Of a stretch of 64,000 bases of DNA, positions 16,868-26,374 are shown piece by piece (within the stretch, counting starts at the first letter, position 1; every line of letters starts with the position of its first letter). The notes under the pieces are model-generated. The model ran no database searches. It saw only the letters and a list, made by a program, of their open reading frames with translations, and was not told the origin of the DNA. Source of the DNA: Serinicoccus chungangensis. GTDB taxonomy: Bacteria; Actinomycetota; Actinomycetes; Actinomycetales; Dermatophilaceae. The position numbers and the translations under genes are program-made. The DNA lies in assembly GCF_006337125.1 (NCBI RefSeq), contig NZ_CP040887.1:1674001-1738000 (forward strand), in the 5' to 3' direction.

Positions 16868-18274
16868 CTAACCCGGCGACCCTGAACCTTTCGTGGGAGC
16901 ACCGCTCGTCGAGCGGATGTGCTCGATGAGGGCGTCGACCCGCTCGTCCTGCGCGGCGAACGGGTCCTTGCAGATGACCGTGCGCTGCGCGGCGTCGTTG
17001 AGCTTGAGGTGCACCCAGTCCACGGTGAAGTCCCGCCGGTGCTCGGCGGCGGCCCGGACGAAGTCGCCGCGCAGCCGGGCCCGGGTCTGCGGCGGCACGG
17101 TCGTCGCGGTCTGGATCCGGGCTTCGTCGACCACGGTCCGCGCGGCGCCGGAGCGCTCCAGGATGCGCGCGAGCCCGCGCCGCGGGTGGATGTCGTGCCA
17201 GGCGAGGTCGAGCTGCTGCAGGCGCGGGTCCCACGGCTCGAGGTCGTGCCGCCGCGCGTAGGAGTCCAGCAGCTTCTTCTTCATGACCCACTCGATCTCG
17301 GTGTCGACGAGGTCCAGCCGGTCGGTCTCGATCGCCTCGAGCCCGCGCTCCCACAGGTCGAGCACGTCGCGGTAGGCAGGGTGCTCGTCCAGCCCGGCGC
17401 CCCGGGCATACCCGGCGGTCAGCCCCAGCAGCTCGCGCTGCAGCTCCAGGGCGGTGATGGTGCCACCGCGGCGCAGCGCCAGCGGGGTGCGCCCGGTGCG
17501 GTCGCGGCTGACCTGGCGGATGGCCTGCATGGGGTTGGCCAGGACGAGGTCGGGCACGACGGTGCCGGCCTCCAGCATCTTGAGCACGAGGTCGGTGGTG
17601 CCCAGGCGCAGCATCGTCGTCGTCTGGCTCATGGTGGAGTCGCCGACGATGACGTGCAGGCGTCGGTGCTTCTCGGGGTCGGCGTGCGGCTCGTCGCGAG
17701 TGTTGATGATGGGCCGGGAGCGGGTCGTCGCCGAGGAGAGGTCCTCCCACATGTGGTCGGCGCGCTGGGAGACGAGGTAGGTCGCCCGCTGCTCCACGAC
17801 GTGCAGCCGCCCGGCGCCGGTGACCAGCTGCCGGGTGACGAGGAACGGGACGAGGGTGTCGGTGATGCGCTCCATGCGGGTGCGCCGCTCGACGAGGTAG
17901 TTCTCGTGCGAGCCGTAGGAGTTGCCGCGGGAGTCGACGTTGTTCTTGAGCACGTAGACGGTCGCGTCCAGGCCCTCGGCGGCCAGCCGCTGCTCGGCGT
18001 CCTCCGCGAGGTCCTGGATGACCAGCTCCCCCGCGCGGTCGTGGGCGACGAGGTCGAGCAGGTCGGTGCACTCGGCGGTGGCGTACTCGGGGTGCGAGCC
18101 GACGTCGAGGTAGAGGCGTGAGCCGTTGCCGAGGAAGACGTTGGACGAGCGGCCCCACGCCACGACCTTGCGGAAGAGGTAGCGGGAGACCTCCTCCGGG
18201 GAGAGCCGGGAGGGGCCGGTGAAGGTCGCGTTGACGCCGAACTCGGTCTCGACGCCCATGATGCGGCTCAGCAC
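16868..18274 (-). CDS. pafA: Pup--protein ligase PafA
   Basis: 468 residues. PafA joins the C-terminal glutamate of Pup to substrate lysines with ATP; it is a glutamine-synthetase-like carboxylate-amine ligase. The start [15 protein letters not shown] aligns with the family N-terminus that holds the Mg-binding glutamates. Other hallmarks are [75 protein letters not shown] and [18 protein letters not shown]. The GTG at 18274 fits the family N-terminus and is 10 bp after the pup stop, so the two are co-transcribed. No prcB or prcA genes intervene, unlike in mycobacteria. Confidence 0.97.
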   Translation of the reverse strand: MLSRIMGVETEFGVNATFTGPSRLSPEEVSRYLFRKVVAWGRSSNVFLGNGSRLYLDVGSHPEYATAECTDLLDLVAHDRAGELVIQDLAEDAEQRLAAEGLDATVYVLKNNVDSRGNSYGSHENYLVERRTRMERITDTLVPFLVTRQLVTGAGRLHVVEQRATYLVSQRADHMWEDLSSATTRSRPIINTRDEPHADPEKHRRLHVIVGDSTMSQTTTMLRLGTTDLVLKMLEAGTVVPDLVLANPMQAIRQVSRDRTGRTPLALRRGGTITALELQRELLGLTAGYARGAGLDEHPAYRDVLDLWERGLEAIETDRLDLVDTEIEWVMKKKLLDSYARRHDLEPWDPRLQQLDLAWHDIHPRRGLARILERSGAARTVVDEARIQTATTVPPQTRARLRGDFVRAAAEHRRDFTVDWVHLKLNDAAQRTVICKDPFAAQDERVDALIEHIRSTSGAPTKGSGSPG

Positions 18275-18284
18275 GGCGGCACCG

Positions 18285-18491
18285 TCACTGGCCGCCCTTC
18301 TGCACGAAGCCGTGCACGAACTCGGTCGCGTTGGTCTCCAGGACCCCGTCGATCTCGTCGAGCAGGGAGTCCAGCGCCGCGTCCCGCTCGGCGCTCTGCG
18401 CCGCCGGTGCGGCGGGGGGCGGGGTGGCGTCCGGCTCCGGGCCGTCCCCGGCACCGCTGTCCCGTCGGCGGTCGAACTGCTGCTGCGACAT
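18285..18491 (-). CDS. pup: Prokaryotic ubiquitin-like protein Pup
   Basis: 68 residues, disordered, with the Arc-binding coiled region ([25 protein letters not shown]) and the C-terminus [10 protein letters not shown]. The terminal Gln must be deamidated by Dop to Glu before ligation by PafA. The Pro/Ala-rich middle ([13 protein letters not shown]) is normal. The ATG has TAGGAT 6 nt upstream, so pup probably starts its own leaderless transcript, continuing into pafA. Confidence 0.96.
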   Translation of the reverse strand: MSQQQFDRRRDSGAGDGPEPDATPPPAAPAAQSAERDAALDSLLDEIDGVLETNATEFVHGFVQKGGQ

Positions 18492-18546
18492 ACCCCGATC
18501 CTAGGGCAGAGCTCCACCCCCTGCTCCTGGCCGCGCCGCGTCCCGG

Positions 18547-18614
18547 CGACACGCCCGGAGCCGTCGGCTCAGCCGCGCACGTGCGTGGCTGAGCCGATCC
18601 GGACCGGCGTGTCG
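18547..18614. repeat. 68-bp intergenic palindrome between dop and pup
   Basis: Outer arms CGACACGCC (18547-18555) and GGCGTGTCG (18606-18614) enclose inner arms TCGGCTCAGCC (18564-18574) and GGCTGAGCCGA (18587-18597) around a near-palindromic GCGCACGTGCGT loop. On the minus strand it lies between the dop stop (18637) and the pup promoter, so it may terminate dop transcripts. The left half matches the 42-bp repeats near 15.05 kb. Confidence 0.85.
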
Positions 18615-18636
18615 GCGGCGCGGGGGCGGTCGTGGC

Positions 18637-20190
18637 TCAGACGTCCTCGCTGACGAGCTCGGACAGCAGCCCGGCGGCGTCGGTATGCCGGTCCAGCAGG
18701 CTGGCGGCCCGGTCCCGACGCCCTCCGGTCGGCTCCTCGATCCGCACCCGGCGCAGCCGGCCGCGCTCGTCGGCGAGCACCACCGAGTCCCAGGAGGCGG
18801 CCCGCACTCCCCCGCCCGCGCCGTAGCGCCGGACCACCTCGCCGCGGAACCAGGCCCGGGTGTCCTCGGGCGGGTGGGTGACGGCGTGGGCGACCTCCTC
18901 GTCGCCCACGAGGCGCTCCAGCCTGCCCGCGGCCCGCAGCTTGCGGGCCAGGCCGCGGTCGGGGTCGAGGTCGTGCCACTGGATGTCCATGGCGGCCAGC
19001 CGGGGGTCCTCCCAGCCCACCCCCGCGCGCTCGGCGAACCGCTCGAGCAGCTGCTGCTTGGCGACCCACTCGACCTGCCCCGCGGCCCCGGCCGGGTCGC
19101 GCCGCAGGGTGTCCAGGACCTCCCGCCACCGGCGCAGCAGCGGCGCGGTCTGCCCCTCGCCCGCCTCCGACCAGGCCTCGTGCCCGGACCCCGCCGCCTC
19201 CTCGGCGGCGTCGAGGTGCGCCTCGAGCAGGTCCAGCCCGGTGAGGCTGCGGCCGTCGGCCAGCTGCACCGTCGCCCGCAGGGTGGGGTCGTGGCTGACC
19301 TGCTGCGCGGCGGCGACGGGACGCGCCAGGGTCAGCCCGTCGAGCAGGTGCGGGTGGGTCTCGACGACCCGCAGCACCGCCGACAGCGACCCGAGGGCGA
19401 GGTAGGTGGTGACGTCGGCCATCGTCGCGTCCCCGACGATGACGTGCAGACGACGGTGCAGGTGCGGGGTGGCGTGCGGCTCGTCGCGGGTGTTGACGAT
19501 GGGCCGGCGCAGCGTGGTCTCCAGCCCGATCTCGGCCTCGAGGTAGTCGGCGCGCTGGGAGAGCTGGAAGCCGGGCCGCTCGCTGGCCTGCCCGAGCCCC
19601 ACCCGCCCGGCCCCGGCGATCACCGGCCGGGCCACGAGGAAGGGGATGAGCCCGGCGGCCAGCCGGTCGAAGGGGACCGACCGGGGCACGAGGTAGTTCT
19701 CGTGGGTGCCGTAGGAGGCGCCCTTGCCGTCCACGTTGTTCTTGTAGAGCCGCACGTCCAGGCCCTCCCGGGCGAGGGTGCGGACCGCCGCGAGGGCGAC
19801 CTCCTCCCCCGCCCGGTCCCAGCGCACCGCGGCGAGCGGGCCGGTGACCTCGGGGCTGGAGTACTCCGGGTGGGCGTGGTCGACGTAGAACCGGGCCCCG
19901 TTGGACAGCACCGAGGTGGCGATCGTCGGGTCCTCGACATCGGTGAGCTGGGAGCGGTGCGCCAGCGCGCGGGCCATCTCGAAGCCGCGCGCGTCGCGCA
20001 GCGGTGTCTCGTCGGCGTAGTCCCAGCCCGCGGCAGCGGGCAGCGCCGCCCCGACGGGCGCGCCCGCGGCATACGCCCGGACCACCTGCCCGGAGAGGAC
20101 CATCGGGGTCACCGGCTGCCCGGCGGCGTCCCGCTGCGTGCTGGTGATGCCGAGCTCGGTCTCGATGCCCATGACCCTGCCCACGCCCAT
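18637..20190 (-). CDS. dop: Deamidase/depupylase Dop
   Basis: 517 residues, the usual Dop length (longer than PafA because of the Dop loop). The N-terminus MGVGRVMGIETELGIT has the metal-ligand glutamates; other conserved segments are HAHPEYSSPEVTGPL, LYKNNVDGKGASYGTHENYLVPR and [36 protein letters not shown]. Dop converts the Pup C-terminal Gln to Glu and removes Pup from substrates. The segment after residue 30 (TPMVLSGQVVRAYAAGAP) is the place of the regulatory Dop loop. The MFS gene ends 14 bp upstream on the same strand. Confidence 0.97.
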   Translation of the reverse strand: MGVGRVMGIETELGITSTQRDAAGQPVTPMVLSGQVVRAYAAGAPVGAALPAAAGWDYADETPLRDARGFEMARALAHRSQLTDVEDPTIATSVLSNGARFYVDHAHPEYSSPEVTGPLAAVRWDRAGEEVALAAVRTLAREGLDVRLYKNNVDGKGASYGTHENYLVPRSVPFDRLAAGLIPFLVARPVIAGAGRVGLGQASERPGFQLSQRADYLEAEIGLETTLRRPIVNTRDEPHATPHLHRRLHVIVGDATMADVTTYLALGSLSAVLRVVETHPHLLDGLTLARPVAAAQQVSHDPTLRATVQLADGRSLTGLDLLEAHLDAAEEAAGSGHEAWSEAGEGQTAPLLRRWREVLDTLRRDPAGAAGQVEWVAKQQLLERFAERAGVGWEDPRLAAMDIQWHDLDPDRGLARKLRAAGRLERLVGDEEVAHAVTHPPEDTRAWFRGEVVRRYGAGGGVRAASWDSVVLADERGRLRRVRIEEPTGGRRDRAASLLDRHTDAAGLLSELVSEDV

Positions 20191-20203
20191 GCCGCTGCTC
20201 CTC

Positions 20204-22231
20204 TCAGGCGTCGACCCGCGGCCGCGGGACGCCGGTGACCATGTCGAGGTCGAGGGTCGTGGAGGTGGCCAGGACCGTGAGCGCCCGGGAGCGGGTGCGG
20301 CCGGCGTCGTGGTCGACGGCGGTGAGGACGTAGCGGCCCGGCGGCGGCAGCCCGACCTCGTAGTAGCCGTCGGGGTCGGTGTGCGCCGTGGCGACGTACT
20401 CCCCGGAGTGCTTGATGAGCGAGACGAGCACCCCGCCCAGCGGGCGGCCGTCGTCGAGGACGTGCCCGGACAGCAGCAGCCGTCGCGTCATCGTCACGTC
20501 CTCCTCGTGCCCGACGGCCAGGTCGACGAGGCACGACTGCGGCGCCCAGCCGTCCGCGGACACGACGAGCAGGTAGGCGCCCGGCTCGGGCAGCGCGAGG
20601 GTGTAGCGCCCGTCGTTGTCGGTGCGGCCCCAGTCGATGTGGGTGCCGTCGGGGCGCAGCACCGTCGTGACCGCCTGCCGCAGCGGGCCGCCCCGCGGCC
20701 CCACGACCCGCCCGCGCACGAGCAGCTCGGGCAGGTCGCCCATCCCCGCGTGCTTGACCTCGGTGCGCTCCCCGGTGGGGGCGGCCACGGCCCCCGGTTC
20801 CTCGACGCTGACCCGCTGCGGGCGCCGGATGAAGGCCGCGATGAGCCCGCCGCCGAGGGAGGCGGCGGCCCCGGCCCAGAAGATGAGCTGGTATGCCGCG
20901 AACGAGGGCGCCAGGACGCCGCTGGCGGTGGCGGTCATGGACGCGGCGAAGACGGCCGCCACGAGCGCCGAGGCCGAGGACGTGCCGATCGAGCGCAGGA
21001 GGGTGTTGAGCCCGTTGGCCGACGCGGTCTCGGTGATGGGCACGGCCCGCATGATGAGCGTCGGCATGGCCGCGAAGGCCAGCGCGGTGCCGAGCGAGGC
21101 GATGCTCGAGGTGATGACCACCTCGAGGACGCTGCGGTGCAGCAGCGAGCGGCCGATGAAGCCCAGCGCGATCGTCACCGCACCGGCGATGAGGACGGCC
21201 CGGGCGCCGTAGCGGCGGATGAGCCCCGCGGACACCGGGGACATGGCCACCATGAGCAGGCCGCTGGGCAGCAGGACCAGGCCGGTGGACACCGCGGACA
21301 GCCCGAAGCCGTAGCCGGTGTCGGCCGGCATCTGCACCTGCTGGGCCGAGGTGAGGAAGTTGGCGAACATCGCGAAGCCGATGAGGACCGACGCGGCGTT
21401 GGTGAGCAGCACCGTGCGCCGCATCGAGGTGCGGATGTCGACCAGCGGCTGACCGGTCCGCAGCTCCCAGGGGACCCACGCGGCGAGCACCAGACCGGCC
21501 GCCGCCAGCAGGCTGAGGGTCAGCGGGGAGGCCCAGCCCCAGGTGCCGGCCTTGCTGACCGCGAGCAGGAAGCAGGTGAGCGCCACGGAGAGCAGGGCGG
21601 CACCGACGTAGTCGAACCGGCCACGGGTCTTGACCGTCGACTCCGGCACGACGAGGTAGACCGCGACGAGCATGACGACGGCGAACCCGCCGGAGACGTA
21701 GAACAGCGCGTGCCAGTCGAGGTTGTCGTAGATGACGCCCGCCAGCGGCATCCCGATCGCGCCGCCGATGCCGAGCGTCGCCGACATGAGCGCCACGCCG
21801 GACCCGACCCGGTCGGCCGGCAGGTGGTCGCGCATGATGCTGATCCCCACCGGCACCAGGCAGGCGCCCAGCCCGCTGAGACCGCGGCCGAGGACCACGA
21901 GCGCGAGCTCGGAGCTGAGGGCCGAGACGACCGACCCGGCGATGACCGCCCACATGCAGACGATGAGCAGCAGCCGCTTGCCGAACATGTCGGCCAGGCG
22001 CGACACGATGGGGGTGCCCACCGCGGCGGTGAGCAGCGTGACGGTGACCAGCCAGGACGCGTTGTCGCTGGTGGTGTCGAGGATCTCCGGGAAGACCGGG
22101 AGCAGCGGGAGGACCAGGGTCTGCTGCAGCGAGACGAGGGTGCCGCACAGGGCCAGGACGACGATGATCGCCGTGGTGGGGGTGCTGGGTGCGGGGGCCG
22201 GGGTGGTGTGCTCGTCCGGGGCGTCCCTCAT
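20204..22231 (-). CDS. MFS (DHA2-type) transporter fused to carboxypeptidase-regulatory-like domains
   Basis: 675 residues. Residues about 20-500 form a 14-helix major-facilitator transporter of the drug:H+ antiporter-2 type (SRLADMFGKRLLL motif A; GRGLSGLGACLVPVGISI motif). Residues about 520-670 are two beta-sandwich modules of the CarboxypepD_reg/Cna-B type, each with the turn signature DNDGRYTLALPEPGAYLLVV and DPDGYYEVGLPPPGRYVLTA. Such modules normally occur on extracellular proteins; attached to a transporter they may bind a ligand or stabilise the complex. The ATG has TAGGGT 7 nt upstream. It lies inside the pupylation region but no functional link is evident. Confidence 0.88.
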   Translation of the reverse strand: MRDAPDEHTTPAPAPSTPTTAIIVVLALCGTLVSLQQTLVLPLLPVFPEILDTTSDNASWLVTVTLLTAAVGTPIVSRLADMFGKRLLLIVCMWAVIAGSVVSALSSELALVVLGRGLSGLGACLVPVGISIMRDHLPADRVGSGVALMSATLGIGGAIGMPLAGVIYDNLDWHALFYVSGGFAVVMLVAVYLVVPESTVKTRGRFDYVGAALLSVALTCFLLAVSKAGTWGWASPLTLSLLAAAGLVLAAWVPWELRTGQPLVDIRTSMRRTVLLTNAASVLIGFAMFANFLTSAQQVQMPADTGYGFGLSAVSTGLVLLPSGLLMVAMSPVSAGLIRRYGARAVLIAGAVTIALGFIGRSLLHRSVLEVVITSSIASLGTALAFAAMPTLIMRAVPITETASANGLNTLLRSIGTSSASALVAAVFAASMTATASGVLAPSFAAYQLIFWAGAAASLGGGLIAAFIRRPQRVSVEEPGAVAAPTGERTEVKHAGMGDLPELLVRGRVVGPRGGPLRQAVTTVLRPDGTHIDWGRTDNDGRYTLALPEPGAYLLVVSADGWAPQSCLVDLAVGHEEDVTMTRRLLLSGHVLDDGRPLGGVLVSLIKHSGEYVATAHTDPDGYYEVGLPPPGRYVLTAVDHDAGRTRSRALTVLATSTTLDLDMVTGVPRPRVDA

Positions 22232-22234
22232 GCC

Positions 22235-22576
22235 TCAGACCCTACGCCTGCCCACCGACAGCGCTTGCACGAGCGCCCGCCACCCCAGGGCGCCGCCCAC
22301 GAGGACGACCGCGGCCACGACGACGAAGGCCGGGGCGGCGCCGGCGCCGGTGACGACGCGCAGCAGCATCCCGACGGCCAGGGCCATCCCGCCGACGGCG
22401 AGACCTTCCACCCACCACCGCCGCGCCCGCCAGGTCAGCATCCACCCGACGGCCGTGCCGACGGCGAACGGCCACGCGGTCTGGAGCACCCCGAGCGGGG
22501 TGAGGCCCAGCTCGTGGCTGGACCGGCCGGCCACGGCGAAGACGAGGAGCAGCAGCAGGTCGCCGAGCCGGTGCAC
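22235..22576 (-). CDS. DUF3054 family membrane protein
   Basis: 113 residues with about four transmembrane helices: LLLLLVFAVAGRSSH, TAWPFAVGTAVGWMLTW, GLAVGGMALAVGMLLRVVTG and VVAAVVLVGGALGWRAL. The pattern FAVAGRSSHELG and the W-P-F segment are features of DUF3054, a family of unknown function in actinobacteria and haloarchaea. Start is GTG at 22576, five bases after the arc stop, so it is co-transcribed with arc. The basic C-terminus SVGRRRV ends just before the MFS promoter. Confidence 0.82.
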   Translation of the reverse strand: MHRLGDLLLLLVFAVAGRSSHELGLTPLGVLQTAWPFAVGTAVGWMLTWRARRWWVEGLAVGGMALAVGMLLRVVTGAGAAPAFVVVAAVVLVGGALGWRALVQALSVGRRRV

Positions 22577-22581
22577 GGCGC

Positions 22582-24222
22582 TCAGCGCTCGCCGAGGTCG
22601 ACCGAGCGGCCCGGCTGGGTGCCCGAGGCGTCACCGACGAGGGTGCGGATGTAGGTGATCCGCTCCCCCTTCTTGCCCGAGACCCGGGCCCAGTCGTCCG
22701 GGTTGGTGGTGTTGGGCAGGTCCTCGTTCTCCTTGAACTCGTCGAGGTAGGCCTGCTCCAGGTGCCGCTCCCGCAGCCCCTGCTCCCCGAGCGTGAGGGA
22801 GTCCTTGATCGCGAGCTTCTTGGCGCGGTCGACGATGTTGTGCACCATGGCGCCGGAGGCGAAGTCGCGGAAGTAGAGCACCTCGCGGTCCCCCCCGGCG
22901 TAGGTCACCTCGAGGAACGCGTTGGCCGGGGACACGGCATACATCCGCTCCACGACACCGTCGATGAGCGCGCCGACCGTGGCCTCCCGGTCCCCGTCGT
23001 GCGCCTGCAGCGCGGTGGCGTGCAGCGGTATGCCGGGGGTGAGGTACTTGGAGAAGATGTCGCGGGCGCCCTGAGCGTCGGGGCGCTCGATCTTGATCTT
23101 GACGTCGAGCCGGCCCGGTCGCAGGATCGCCGGGTCGATCATGTCCTCGCGGTTGGAGGCGCCGATGACGATGACGTTGTCGAGGCGCTCCACCCCGTCG
23201 ATCTCGGCGAGCAGCTGGGGCACGATGGTGGTCTCCACGTCGGAGGACACCCCGGAGCCGCGGGTGCGGAACAGCGACTCCATCTCGTCGAAGAAGACGA
23301 CCACCGGGTCGCCCTCGGCCGACTTCTCCCGCGCCCGCTGGAAGATGAGCCGGATGTGCCGCTCGGTCTCCCCGACGTACTTGTTGAGCAGCTCGGGGCC
23401 CTTGATGTTGAGGAAGTAGCTGCGGGCGCCGCCGGGCGCCAGCCCGCGCTGCTCGGCCGCCTGGCGGGCGAGCGAGGCGGCGACGGCCTTGGCGATGAGC
23501 GTCTTCCCGCACCCCGGCGGGCCGTAGAGCAGGACCCCCTTGGGCGGCCGCAGGTCGTGGGCGGCGTAGAGGTCGGCGTGCAGGAAGGGCAGCTCGACGG
23601 CGTCGCGGATCTGCTCGATCTGGCCGGCGAGACCGCCGATGTCGCCGTAGGAGATGTCCGGGACCTCCTCGAGCATGAGCTCGGTGACCTCGGGCCGCTC
23701 GATCCGCTCGGTGACGAAGCCGCTGCGCGGGTCCAGCAGCAGCGCGTCCCCCACCCGGACGGTGGCCCCGGCGAGCGAGCCGGCGCGCCGGGCGATGCGC
23801 TCGTCCTCGCCGCGGACGAGCACGCTGAGGCGCCCGTCCTCCAGGACCTCCTTGCAGGTGACGACGTCGCCCGCCCGCTCGTAGTCGGCGACGCCGACGA
23901 TCGCCTGCGCCTCGTTGAGCAGCACCTCGCGGCCGGGCCGCAGGTCCCCGGTGTCGACCTCGGAGGAGATCTGGGTGCGGATGCGCCGGCCGGACAGCGA
24001 GACGTCGGCGGTGCCGTCGCCGACGAGCCGCAGCAGCTGGCCCATCGCGAGCGGCGGGGAGGCGAGGGCGTCGAGGTCCTCGCGCAGCCCCACGATCTGC
24101 TGCTTGGCGCTCTTGAGGGTGGTCGTGAGCGCGTCGTTCTGGCCCTTGAGCTCGCTGACCCTGCTGCTGAGCGACTGCACCTGCTGCTCGAGGTGGCGCT
24201 CGCGCGAGGACGCCTCGGTCAT
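22582..24222 (-). CDS. arc: ARC/Mpa proteasome-associated AAA+ ATPase
   Basis: 546 residues: an N-terminal coiled coil (about 5-50) that binds Pup, two OB folds (about 60-190) and the AAA domain with Walker [15 protein letters not shown], Walker [18 protein letters not shown] and a sensor region [26 protein letters not shown]. It unfolds pupylated proteins. The C-terminus ends in [14 protein letters not shown] rather than the GQYL-type tail with penultimate Tyr that docks on the 20S proteasome. Together with absence of prcBA between pup and pafA this suggests a proteasome-independent role. Its ATG overlaps the trmI stop by 4 bp. Confidence 0.96.
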   Translation of the reverse strand: MTEASSRERHLEQQVQSLSSRVSELKGQNDALTTTLKSAKQQIVGLREDLDALASPPLAMGQLLRLVGDGTADVSLSGRRIRTQISSEVDTGDLRPGREVLLNEAQAIVGVADYERAGDVVTCKEVLEDGRLSVLVRGEDERIARRAGSLAGATVRVGDALLLDPRSGFVTERIERPEVTELMLEEVPDISYGDIGGLAGQIEQIRDAVELPFLHADLYAAHDLRPPKGVLLYGPPGCGKTLIAKAVAASLARQAAEQRGLAPGGARSYFLNIKGPELLNKYVGETERHIRLIFQRAREKSAEGDPVVVFFDEMESLFRTRGSGVSSDVETTIVPQLLAEIDGVERLDNVIVIGASNREDMIDPAILRPGRLDVKIKIERPDAQGARDIFSKYLTPGIPLHATALQAHDGDREATVGALIDGVVERMYAVSPANAFLEVTYAGGDREVLYFRDFASGAMVHNIVDRAKKLAIKDSLTLGEQGLRERHLEQAYLDEFKENEDLPNTTNPDDWARVSGKKGERITYIRTLVGDASGTQPGRSVDLGER

Positions 24223-25241
24223 GCCTGCTCCTCACCGTCGGTCCCGTCGCCGGTCACCCGGTCGGCGGTGCTCTGCGCGTCGCGGCGGGTGCGCCGCAGC
24301 TTCTTGTCCGAGACCGGGCGCTCGCCGAGGTCGGCGGCGCTCCACTCGCCGGCGGCGGGCACGTAGTCCTCCCCGTAGGCGCCGGGGGCGGGGCGGCTGC
24401 GACGCAGGTGGGCGTCGGTGTCCGGCGCGAGCCGCCGCAGCGTCACGAGGAAGCCGGTATGCCCGTGCATCCGGTGCTCGGGGCGCACGGCCAGACCCTC
24501 GAGGTGCCAGCCGCGGTTCATCGACTCCCACGCCTGCGGAGGCGTCCAGCCGCCGGCGGCCTTGGCCGCCTCGGCCACCCGCGAGAGCTGCGTGGTGGTG
24601 GCGACGTAGCAGATGAGGACGCCCCCGGGGGCGAGCGCGTCGGCGACCACCCCGAGGCAGTCCCAGGGCGCCAGCATGTCCAGCACGACCCGGTCCACGG
24701 TGCCGGGGTCCACGGCCCGCGGGAGCTCGTCCACGAGGTCACCGACGGTGACCGACCAGGCCGGGTGGTCCAGGCCGAAGAACGCGCGGGCGTTGGCGCG
24801 GGCGATGTCGGCGAAGTCCTCCCGCCGCTCGAAGCTCAGGAGCCGGCCCTGCTCCCCCACCGCGCGCAGCAGCGAGAGCGACAGGGCGCCCGAGCCGACG
24901 CCCGCCTCGACGACGGTGGCACCCGGGAAGATGTCGGCGTAGGTGACGATCTGCCCGGCGTCCTTGGGGTAGACGACCTGGGCCCCGCGGGGCATCGACA
25001 GCACGAAGTCGGACAGCAGCGGCCGCAGCGCGAGGTAGTCGGCGCCCGAGGTGTGCCGCACCACCGTGCCGTCGGCGGCGCCGATGAGGTCGTCGTGGCG
25101 CAGGTGGCCGCGGTGGGTGTGGAACTCCTTGCCCGGCTCCAGGGTGATGGTGTGCAGGCGCCCCTTGGGGTCGGTCAGCTGCACGCGGTCGCCCGCCCGG
25201 AAGGGTCCGCGCCGCATGTCGGCGCCCGTCGGCCTGGTCAT
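24219..25241 (-). CDS. trmI: tRNA (adenine(58)-N1)-methyltransferase TrmI
   Basis: 340 residues. The N-terminal beta domain ([24 protein letters not shown]) is followed by a Rossmann methyltransferase with SAM motif [23 protein letters not shown] and the post-motif [11 protein letters not shown]. It methylates A58 in the T-loop of tRNAs. The C-terminal 70 residues are charged and probably disordered. The ATG has TAGACT 6 nt upstream; the stop overlaps the arc start as ATGA. The trmI-arc arrangement is conserved in actinobacteria. An in-frame internal ATG ([10 protein letters not shown]) eight residues later is an alternative start. Confidence 0.95.
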   Translation of the reverse strand: MTRPTGADMRRGPFRAGDRVQLTDPKGRLHTITLEPGKEFHTHRGHLRHDDLIGAADGTVVRHTSGADYLALRPLLSDFVLSMPRGAQVVYPKDAGQIVTYADIFPGATVVEAGVGSGALSLSLLRAVGEQGRLLSFERREDFADIARANARAFFGLDHPAWSVTVGDLVDELPRAVDPGTVDRVVLDMLAPWDCLGVVADALAPGGVLICYVATTTQLSRVAEAAKAAGGWTPPQAWESMNRGWHLEGLAVRPEHRMHGHTGFLVTLRRLAPDTDAHLRRSRPAPGAYGEDYVPAAGEWSAADLGERPVSDKKLRRTRRDAQSTADRVTGDGTDGEEQA

Positions 25242-25250
25242 CGGGTCAGT

Positions 25251-26351
25251 CTACGAGCGGCTGCCGGTGACGTCGTGGGTGCTCACCACGCCCCACGGCC
25301 GACCCTCGTCGTCGAGCAGCGCGACCACCCCGGAGCCGGAGCGGCGCATGACCTCGATGACCTCGTCCAGCCGGGCCTGCGGCGGCATGGGCACCGCCCA
25401 GCCGGCCGGGAGCCGGACCGCGACGGCGGCGGCGGGAGTGGCCGGCCACGCCTCGCGGGGCACCTGCTGCAGCGCGGGCGGGTCGACCAGCCCGTCCGGG
25501 CGGCCCGCGCCGTCGACGACCACCCAGACGGGGTGCTCGCCCCACGGCACCATGTGCAGCAGCGCGTCCTCGGCGACGACGCCCGGCCGGTGCGCGGTCT
25601 CGGCGAGGGTGCGCCGCGAGGCGCGCAGGCCCTGGCGGCCGAGCCGGACCGCCTGGCTGGCGCCCTGCCAGAGGAAGACGCCGATGAGGGCCACCCAGGC
25701 GACCCGGGTCCACGGCACCTGCTCGCCGGCCAGCAGCGGCGGCACGAGCAGCACGACCGCGACGAGGACCACGACGAGGCGGCCGGACCACCCCGCGACC
25801 ACGGTGCCGCGGTGCCGGTTGCCGGTGACCCCCCAGACCAGCGCCTCCAGCAGGAACCCGCCGTCCAGCGGCAGGCCCGGGACGAGGTTGAAGACGGCGA
25901 CGAAGGAGTTGGCCCAGGTGAAGGCATACGCCAGCAGCAGCGGGACACCGGTGGTGTCGAGCACCCCCATGGCCCACCAGCCGACCAGCGCGAGCGCGCC
26001 GTTGGCGAGCGGCCCGACGACCGCGACCGCCGCGCTGCGGGCCGGGGTGCCGCCGGCGCCGTCGTGGGCGGTGTGCCCGCCCCAGAAGTCCGCCACGATG
26101 CGGGAGACCCCGAAGCCGACGCCCTGGGCGACGAGCGCGTGCGCCGCCTCGTGCACGAGCACCGACACCAGCAGCAGCAGGACGAAGGCCAGCGCCACGG
26201 CGTAGCTCCAGGCGCCCAGACCGGGCAGCGTGCGCTGCACCGTGGGGCCGAAGAGCGCGATCATGAGCACCGCCACGAGCACCCAGCTGCGGCCCAGGTA
26301 GATGGGGATGCCGGACAGGGTGCCGACACGCCAGCCGGGTGCTCGCTCCAT
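25251..26351 (-). CDS. Site-2 protease (M50) with C-terminal CBS domains
   Basis: 366 residues. The zinc-protease motif HEAAH is at residues 67-71 in a membrane helix, and the second metal-site motif NLVPGLPLDGG (about 158-168) follows; about six helices are predicted. Residues 240-365 form a CBS-like pair (VWVVVDGAGRPDGLVD; GVVALLDDEGRPWGVVSTHDV), which may sense adenine nucleotides. Rip3-type proteins of this architecture cleave membrane-bound regulators. The ATG has TACGCT 6 nt upstream and is divergent from the RecB-like gene, 23 bp away. trmI starts 10 bp downstream. Confidence 0.93.
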   Translation of the reverse strand: MERAPGWRVGTLSGIPIYLGRSWVLVAVLMIALFGPTVQRTLPGLGAWSYAVALAFVLLLLVSVLVHEAAHALVAQGVGFGVSRIVADFWGGHTAHDGAGGTPARSAAVAVVGPLANGALALVGWWAMGVLDTTGVPLLLAYAFTWANSFVAVFNLVPGLPLDGGFLLEALVWGVTGNRHRGTVVAGWSGRLVVVLVAVVLLVPPLLAGEQVPWTRVAWVALIGVFLWQGASQAVRLGRQGLRASRRTLAETAHRPGVVAEDALLHMVPWGEHPVWVVVDGAGRPDGLVDPPALQQVPREAWPATPAAAVAVRLPAGWAVPMPPQARLDEVIEVMRRSGSGVVALLDDEGRPWGVVSTHDVTGSRS

Positions 26352-26374
26352 GCCCCGAGCGTAGAGTGCGGACC

